Part shown: piece by piece, positions 57,636-64,000 of the stretch | Layout of the letters: each line of letters opens with the position of its first letter | Position numbering within the stretch: the stretch's first letter is position 1 | NCBI GenBank assembly: GCA_024236495.1 | Contig: JACKKJ010000006.1 | Span: 97,511-161,510, forward strand | Direction of reading: 5' to 3' | Length of the DNA: 64,000 nt | From: Paracoccaceae bacterium | Lineage (GTDB): Bacteria; Pseudomonadota; Alphaproteobacteria; Rhodobacterales; Rhodobacteraceae | The notes under the pieces: model-generated | What the model was told of the DNA's origin: nothing | Seen by the model: only the letters and a program-made list of their open reading frames with translations | The model's database searches: none | Position numbers and translations under genes: made by a program

Positions 57636-57915
57636 CAACGGCGGAAACCGGACCTTCTCTGCGGACGCGAAGACGCCGCCGATCTTCGGCGGAAGCGGAC
57701 AATGGACCCCACGTAGACCTGCCCCCAGGTTTAGTCTCCGGGCGGAAAATCAGACGAAAGGCAGTGCGGCGTGGCAGTCGCATGTCCGGCGATTTTGGCC
57801 GTTCGATCGCCTCGCAGCACCAACGGATTGAGATCGACGCGAATGACGAAAAAATATCGTTTTTTGCGGGCATTCTGGCTGTATTTTCGAACGTAAACAA
57901 CTGGGGGCCAGTTCA
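57636..57915. other. Non-coding region before the ATPase pair
   Basis: 280 bases with AT-rich DNA from about 57840 (GACGAAAAAATATCGTTTTT and beyond), a likely promoter region for the pair that follows. No gene seen. Confidence 0.3.
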
Positions 57916-58143
57916 GTGGAAGACAAAGCAGAAACGGCAGATACGCCGGACGGATTTATTATAGCACTAGGAGAAAGTCTTAAGGGAAAGGAAGGTGTCG
58001 ATGTCGGCATGGCGGACATCCTTAGGACTCACATCTTGAAAGCGGCGCCAGCGCAGAACGCCGTAACTCAGGCCAAGGATGCGATCCTGAAACTTGCAAG
58101 CGAACGTGCCAATCCTCCCGAACCTGAGGTGGCTAATGACTGA
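57916..58143 (+). CDS. 75-residue small protein coupled to the Rad50-like ATPase
   Basis: Acidic small helical protein (EDKAETADTPDGFIIALGES, then GMADILRTHILKAAPAQNAV). GTG start at 57916 with GGGGG upstream. Its stop overlaps the next start by eight bases (ATGACTGA), so the two are produced together. Resembles the small 'middle component' seen in multi-component ABC-type defence systems only in size and position; no family recognised. Confidence 0.6.
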   Translation: MEDKAETADTPDGFIIALGESLKGKEGVDVGMADILRTHILKAAPAQNAVTQAKDAILKLASERANPPEPEVAND

Positions 58144-60613
58144 TCCTTACTTCCTTCAATCCTTTTGCCTTTCCGGGTTTCGCGCGTATCTCCAGCCGAA
58201 GACGTTCGATTTCAGCAAGAAGCGTTGCCTAGCGATCTTCGCGCCGAACGGCAGCGGCAAATCCAGCATCATCGATGCGCTGGAATTCATGTTCTCAAAG
58301 GACGGAACGCTCGAAAAGCTCGGGCAGCGCGCAATCAACAACCAGGCTGGACCCGTGGCGCTGGCGCACAATTTGGCTGAGGAGGCGAAGATTGTGGCGG
58401 CGGTTACGATCGGCGTGGTCTCGGGCAAGGATGCCACCAACGGCAGCCGAGCGGCGACGGGGGCGAAGCGACCTATACCGGCGGTGGCCGCGACTGTGAA
58501 CGACTGCTTCGCGGTGTCGCCGATCATCCGCGGGCATACGCTGCGCGCGTTCGTCGAAATCCATACGCCCGAACAGCGCTACGCGGATGTCGCCAATTGG
58601 CTGCAGCTCGGCCCGCTGGTTGAGGTGCAGAAGAACATTCGCTCGCTGCGCACGCAGGTGAAGGCCGCCGCGGAGGACGAGACGGCGCTGCAGCGCGTGG
58701 ACACCCAGCTTGCCAAGGAGACGGCCCAGGCGGTGAAAACCTGGGATGCGGCGGCAGTGCTCTCCCACGCCAACACGCTGGTCCTGGCGCCACTCGATCC
58801 GTCACTAGAGCTGGCGGCGCTGGCGGCCCACGATCTGGCCTATCTCGAACTGGAAGCGCGTGCCAAGGCTGAGGAGAACAAGATCGGGCTTGCAGGCCTG
58901 CGCCAGATCCGCAACGCGGCTGCCGCTTTGTGGGTAGAGACGACGGACACGGAGAGCGGCGAGGCTGTCGTCAGCGGTGCGATTCCGACTTTTGACGCGG
59001 CTGTCGCGGTCCTGTCGGCGGCTGAGAGTAAAGAAACGGAAGAGCGCGGCAAGGCGGCGAGCAACGTGTTTCAGGCTTTGTGGGAAGCCGCGGAGCCGCT
59101 TTTTGCTGAAGGGGTGGCGGCACCTGACATTTGCCCCGTCTGCGCGACACCTGTCGCGGACACGGCAGCTGGTAGCGCTGAGACGATCCGGGAACACATC
59201 GCCAAGCACCTCGAGGAGTTGGCGGACTACTCTGCCGCCAAAAAGGCGCTCGACGAGGCCAAGACTGCGGCGACCAAGGCCCATACCCAGTTGGTAGCGG
59301 CGCTGCCGGGATTGATTGGACACCTCGGCGACAACGAGGCGGCTCTGAAAGCTGATCTTACCGCCTATCAAGCAGCCATCGCCGGCTGGCCTGAGACCGC
59401 CATTCCGGCCTCGACCTATATTGTCGCGGCAATTGCCAAGCTGCTCGTCACGCTCGATCAGGCTATAGCGGACATCGAAGCGAAGCAAGGCGACCACACC
59501 TACATCAAGGCCAAGGTGAAGATCGCTCGGTTTCTGGAGCTACAGACCGAGCGGAACCTTGCGCTGCGGACGCGAGATGAACTGGGGAAACTCTCCGACG
59601 CTTTGACGGCGCAGGCGACGATTGTCTCGGCCGAGATCCGCAAGAAGTTACAGGCCCTGCTCGACAAGCTTCAGACGCCGATGAACGACATTTACAAGCT
59701 GATCCAGGGCGCTAGCGCAACACCAATCCGGCTGGAGCTGCCGGCGGAAGAAGACACGAACCAGCAGCGGCTCAACCTCCTGATCGACTTCGCCAAGAAC
59801 CGCACGGGCGTGCAGCCGGGCGGCTACTTAAGCGACTCACAGATCCATTCGGTGGCGCTCGCGCTGCGCATGGCGGCGATCAAGCAATTTAACGCAGGCG
59901 CGCCCATCATCGCGCTCGACGACATCGTAACTTCCTATGATGCGGATCACAGGCGCACTATCGCCGGGCTCATCGCCACCATGTTCGGCGACTTCCAGAT
60001 CCTGATCACCACTCACGACGAGCGGTTCTTCAATTATCTGAAGGATCAGCTTGAAGCGAAGACGTGGCACTTCACCCGGATCATTGGTCTCGACCCGGCC
60101 TACGGGCCGCGTTTCGCTGATCATAAGGTCAGCGATGAGATGATTGAGGCACGTTGGGCGGCGGGCCAGTCGGCAGCCAACGAGATGCGCCAGGCCGAGG
60201 AGGAATGGCTTCTCGGCATCTGCCGGGATTTCGGGGTCAGCGTCCGCATCCGACCGCTAGAGAGGGCCTACTCCTACGAACGCAGCGAGTTGGCTTCGGC
60301 CCTTGCCGGCCTGCTCAAGGAGGCCAAGCTGGTCCCCGCGCTGGTGCCGGGCGTTAACAACCGGTTCCTCGACAGTTTGGTGAAGGGCGAGATCGAGAAC
60401 TTTGGCAGCCACTTCCAAGAAGGGCCCTATGGCGACGGTTCGATGGGTGATGAGAAAGCGCGCTGGGAGGAGTTCAAAAATTTCCGCAGCCAGTTTGCAT
60501 GCAAGAAGTGTAGCCGAACGAAATTCCAGCGGCCCTTCACTCTGAAAAAGCCGGTCTGCGCGCATGAAGGCTGCGAGACTCAGTTCGAGTTCGCGGCGGC
60601 ACCGGCGCAGTGA
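58136..60613 (+). CDS. Rad50/SMC-like ATPase with zinc hook and C-terminal zinc ribbon
   Basis: 825 residues from ATG 58136. The P-loop is AIFAPNGSGKSSIIDALEF (about residue 30-48). Long helical arms are joined by a CPVC motif (DICPVCATPVAD, near 340), in the place of the Rad50 zinc hook. The signature is GGYLSDSQIHSVALALRMA (~560) and Walker B PIIALDDIVTSYD (~588), with THDERFF beyond. The last ~40 residues hold a zinc ribbon (FACKKCSRTKFQ, CAHEGCETQF), unusual for Rad50. Likely binds DNA ends or structures; probably defence, with the 75-residue partner. Confidence 0.8.
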   Translation: MTDPYFLQSFCLSGFRAYLQPKTFDFSKKRCLAIFAPNGSGKSSIIDALEFMFSKDGTLEKLGQRAINNQAGPVALAHNLAEEAKIVAAVTIGVVSGKDATNGSRAATGAKRPIPAVAATVNDCFAVSPIIRGHTLRAFVEIHTPEQRYADVANWLQLGPLVEVQKNIRSLRTQVKAAAEDETALQRVDTQLAKETAQAVKTWDAAAVLSHANTLVLAPLDPSLELAALAAHDLAYLELEARAKAEENKIGLAGLRQIRNAAAALWVETTDTESGEAVVSGAIPTFDAAVAVLSAAESKETEERGKAASNVFQALWEAAEPLFAEGVAAPDICPVCATPVADTAAGSAETIREHIAKHLEELADYSAAKKALDEAKTAATKAHTQLVAALPGLIGHLGDNEAALKADLTAYQAAIAGWPETAIPASTYIVAAIAKLLVTLDQAIADIEAKQGDHTYIKAKVKIARFLELQTERNLALRTRDELGKLSDALTAQATIVSAEIRKKLQALLDKLQTPMNDIYKLIQGASATPIRLELPAEEDTNQQRLNLLIDFAKNRTGVQPGGYLSDSQIHSVALALRMAAIKQFNAGAPIIALDDIVTSYDADHRRTIAGLIATMFGDFQILITTHDERFFNYLKDQLEAKTWHFTRIIGLDPAYGPRFADHKVSDEMIEARWAAGQSAANEMRQAEEEWLLGICRDFGVSVRIRPLERAYSYERSELASALAGLLKEAKLVPALVPGVNNRFLDSLVKGEIENFGSHFQEGPYGDGSMGDEKARWEEFKNFRSQFACKKCSRTKFQRPFTLKKPVCAHEGCETQFEFAAAPAQ

Positions 60614-60779
60614 GACTGCTCTTCCGTTTGGCTTGCCAGATCATGCTGCAAGGTATCACCGATGGCCGGTTTGAGGAAGCTGGACAGCAGAAAAAACCAA
60701 CCCGACGAAAGGCAGGTCAGTGCCGTTTTCTGCCTCTAAGCAGCTCTTGCATCCGCGAGCCTAATAAATGGGCGACGCT

Positions 60780-63700
60780 TCAACCCCTTAAGCCGCTGCG
60801 GAAGACCAGCTCTGGCAGGACCGTCTCCCACTCGTCGCGCTTGATATAGGCCTGGTAGCGCTCCTCGTTGTCCGATTTGCGCCAGCGCACGATCGCGCCC
60901 ACTTTTCCCGACGCAAGAGCGGTGCCCTCGGGCGGCGCCCAGTTTGCGGCCATCCTCCCAAGCAAACGACCTTTGCGGTCAAGGATTATCCATTTCCCCT
61001 CACGCCGCCCAAGCGTCACCGGATCTTCGACCTTCGCTTCGGAGATGGCGAGAATTGTCGGGTTGGTCTCGGGCAGCCGGCCTGCATAGGATAGATCGAC
61101 CGATGTCAGATCTGGCACCTGATATTGATCAGGATCAGGAAGATCGAGCCGCCGCAGCATATCGACTTTGCGCAGCATTTCGCAGTCGCTGTCCGCGAGC
61201 ACAAAGGCATGCTCCCCGCTAGTCACCACAGCCAGGCTGCGACGCGCGCGCGTCATAGCTACGTAGAACAGGCGGCGCGGGGCTTCACCGTCCTCGCCCC
61301 TCGAGAGCAGCTTCCAGCCGCCATTGAGGATCACAACATGGTCAAACTCGAGCCCCTTGGAGCGGTGCGCGGTGAGCAGCAAGAGCCCGCGCTGCGTGGC
61401 GCGAATATCTTGCGACCATTCCGCAAGCCACTCGATCGCATCGGGAACAGGAATTGTCTTTTTGCCCAGCTCGCGGGCGAGGTCCGCGATGCCTTCGGCG
61501 ACAAGGTCGACCCAGCGGTTAGGCTGCTGCTCGTTGAGCACATTGAGGATGCCCTGGATCGTGAGCATCGCCACAGGGTTTCTGCGCAAACCAGTCACAA
61601 GGCGCTGCATCTCGCGCAGGCGCCAGACGCTCGGTAGCTTTTCGTTGGCCATTTCGACAGGCAAGCCGAGCTTCTCGGCATAGGCGCGCACGGGACCAAG
61701 ACGCCGCCAGTCGCGCGAGATGATCGCAGTGCGCGCCCAGCTGAAATTGGGATCGAGCCGAGAGATCCTCACAAGTTCGTCCACCGCAGCCATTGCCTGA
61801 GAAATGTCATCGGCCGCCACATCAAGAAACTGCACCCGCCCCTGACCAACCGGATCAAACCGGGCCATCAGTCCGCCACCCGGATCGAGGCCGCGCATCT
61901 TGTCCACAGTGATCGCGTGCCCCGTTTTCATGCGACCGCGCGCGGGCTCGATGACCTGGTTGGCAGCATCAATGATGTGTCGGGTTGAGCGGTAGTTCTC
62001 GGTCAGGAACTTGGGCTTGGCGCGATAATCCTCCTCGAACTGACGAATGAAGGATATCGAGGCCCCGGCAAAGGCGTAGATATTCTGGTCATCGTCACCC
62101 ACGGCAAAAAGGCTCAGCCGCTGGTCGGGATCGTCAAGCGATCGCCCGGCCACCGCAGCGATCAGCGCGTATTCCTCGGGTCCAATGTCTTGCTATTCGT
62201 CCACAAGGATCCACCGATAGCCTTGGATGAGCGCCTCACGCTGGGCCTCAGCCTCTGATCGGCTCAGGCCCTCGCCATTGATCTGGCGCACCGCTTCCAT
62301 CACGATGCCGTCGAAGTCGCGCGGCTCAGACGCGCCGCCCGCAAAGCTCGCCCCCACAAGCCGCATCGCCAATGCGTGGCAGGTAGAGACAGTGACGCGG
62401 GCTGCATCATCTCCGACAAGATGGCGCAAACGCGCACGGATCTCGGCCGCCGCATGCCGGTTGTAGGTAAGCACGAGGATACCGCGCGGATCTTCGCGCT
62501 TGACGCGCAGCAGATAGGCGATGCGATGCACGAGAACCCGCGTTTTGCCCGAACCCGGCCCCGCCAGAACCAACACGTTTGTTTCCTCGCGGTCGTCCGC
62601 GACGATGTCTTGCTGGACCGGATTACCCAGCCCCTCGACGATTTGCTTCCAGGCCTTTCCAGTGGTTTGGCGGCGGATCTCGACGTTGCGGCCAGGCAGC
62701 CATCGTTGCAAGAAGCGGTCTTGATCGAGCGCGAAGTAGTCCTCGGAAAGGCGCACAGCTTCGTCGATCTGCTCCAGCCCCTTCTCGGCATAGGCGGCCA
62801 TGACATGTGTCTGGAGGGTCTGCTCGCGGTAATGTTCCTCGAGCGGCAGGAAATCCTTCTTAGTGAAGCCTAAGCGTCCCGGTTTCAGATAGATGGTCAT
62901 CGCGGAGCGGAACACCGTCAGACCCTTGCCCAGCGTAACAACCTGCTGCTCGTGCAACCACAGAAGCGCGCGTTCCATGAGCTTGGTCATGTCCTTCACG
63001 CCAGACGCCTTGATCAGGGCATCGCCGCTGAGCGCAGCCATCATGTCGCCGACAGTTGTATCGACCTGAATATCCTTGCCTTTCGTGCCCGTGGGCACCT
63101 TGGCAATCAGGAAATCGAGGAGTTTCTCAGCCGCCACCCAGCGCACTGAGGCGGTCTGTTCTACCACCCGCCAAGAGCGCTGCAAAACCACCTCAAGTGT
63201 CTTCGCGGAAAGTTTGCGCAGGCGGATATTGCCCATGCCACCGTCGCTGTCTCGGCCGTCCCGCTCGATGCTGCGCAAAAGGCGATCAAGGATATGGGGG
63301 CTGGCGTCCTCATGGCCTTCACCCCGCAATAGCTGGCTGGCCGCCGCCATGTCGAGCGGCGCGCTATCGCCCACACCGGCCTCGGGTGCTAGCTCGCGCA
63401 TCCTGGTAATGAGCGCCTGCTCCAGACGCATCGCACGCTTCATACGCTGGCGGGATTGGTTCTCAACGCCGACATGCACCGAGACCGTGATGGCAATGTC
63501 ATTTCGCGCGATGCCAAAGGCCTCAAGATCGGCCATCGCCTTGCTGAGCTCGCGGTGTGAAAGCCCGCTGATTCCGGTCAGCTCGTCTGTTGAAATGCCT
63601 TGATCAGGCGGCGTGTTCATCACATGGCGAACGATGGTCAACAGCTGCTCGCGTCGTGCCTGCGTGATCTCAGCTCCTTGCAGGCGGGTCTCGGCTTCGG

Positions 63701-64000
63701 TCAGCGTGCGCACCAGGAGCGAGGAGGGGAATACCTGCACCCGGTTTTCCTCGCGCGAGACAAGCGTCGCCTCTTCGAGCCAGGACACAGCCGTTTTAAC
63801 CCGCGTGTCGTCGGTGGCGCTGTCGCGCACGAACTCGCGGTCCTTTTCCTCGCGCACAATCTCGCCCGGGGTCGCCACCACCTTGCCGCTGTTGCGGGTG
63901 TGCTCGTCCATGCGGCGCAATGCTTTGAGAATGGCGCCAATCTCGTGGCGCTCAAGCCTCGAGCGCGCGGTCAGGGTGAACTGACGTTCGACATCGTCAG
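60780..64000 (-). pseudogene. RecQ/UvrD-type superfamily 1 helicase, amber-interrupted and partial
   Basis: One frame runs from the window edge to 60780 if TAG at 62193-62195 is read through; at least 1073 codons. The N-terminus is outside (open codons upstream of 63920 read DDVERQFTLTARSRLERHEI, so TTG 63920 is not the true start). The first half is a winged-helix/DUF-type region as found in large RecQ-UvrD fusions. UvrD motifs: VLVLAGPGSGKTRVLVHRIA (motif I), VLTYNRHAAAEIRARL (Ia), WILVDE then TAG then QDIGPEEYALI (motif II), FAVGDDDQNIYAFAGAS (III), FLTENYRST (IV), LLLTAHRSKGLEFDHVVILN (V), LFYVAMTRARRSL (VI). Everything else is intact, so this is a single nonsense lesion, a readthrough case or a sequencing error. 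Confidence 0.8.

Overview
The window looks like a chromosomal segment of a GC-rich alphaproteobacterium, most likely a Rhodobacterales (Rhodobacteraceae/Paracoccaceae) species. This rests on the rne / dctBD / purQ-purS-purC / rnd-purN-purM neighbourhood, an F1-ATPase zeta subunit, a corrinoid protein next to a DUF1638 protein, an alphaproteobacterial LexA box (GTTC-N7-GTTC), and a DctD-like regulator lacking GAFTGA. No strain can be named from the sequence.

Bases 1-20,300 are ordinary core genome. They hold partial rne, a DctB/DctD-like two-component pair, purQ, a zinc alcohol dehydrogenase wedged between purQ and purS, purC, the zeta subunit, an MprF-like lysyltransferase/flippase and a homocysteine methyltransferase. 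Next come a LexA-controlled PA0069-type radical SAM protein, an MttC-like corrinoid protein with DUF1638, a PACE efflux protein, SufE, a lipoprotein, RNase D, purN-purM, a small membrane protein and a tRNA with a CAT anticodon.

At 20,393, directly after the tRNA 3' end, a tyrosine recombinase opens a genomic island. The island runs to the right edge without a visible second attachment site, so it is at least 43 kb long. It is a dense defence/nuclease island. On the minus strand, 22.0-29.6 kb is a complete type I Zorya operon (zorA-zorB-zorC-zorD). Next to it, 30.0-37.6 kb is a type I restriction-modification locus (hsdM-hsdS-hsdR) with two extra genes between hsdS and hsdR, one a PD-(D/E)XK/DUF4268-like protein. 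Then 37.9-43.5 kb holds an SbcC/YhaN-like ATPase, an SbcD/YhaO-like phosphoesterase, an unknown protein and a divergent WYL regulator with a palindromic shared promoter region.

The 43.5-57.6 kb part is a patchwork: a nested hairpin element, an unknown Cys-cluster protein, a stand-alone PD-(D/E)XK protein, a GIY-YIG-like three-domain protein, and a DUF6998-like nuclease coupled to a membrane-spanning PD-(D/E)XK protein. That pair faces a TerB-like/membrane gene pair. Further on are a HEPN-like/OST-HTH protein, an HNH endonuclease and YjdM. The right end has a small-protein/Rad50-like zinc-hook ATPase pair facing a large RecQ/UvrD-type helicase that runs off the window.

The island carries debris: an exonuclease I fragment, a relic of a DUF6998 C-terminus, and three reading frames interrupted by single in-frame TAG codons. 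One of these replaces the Tyr of the helicase DEYQD motif. The best candidates for undescribed systems are (i) WYL / unknown / YhaO / YhaN, (ii) the DUF6998 + membrane nuclease with the convergent TerB pair, and (iii) the 75-aa + zinc-hook ATPase pair with the RecQ/UvrD helicase. All functional proposals for these three are inference.
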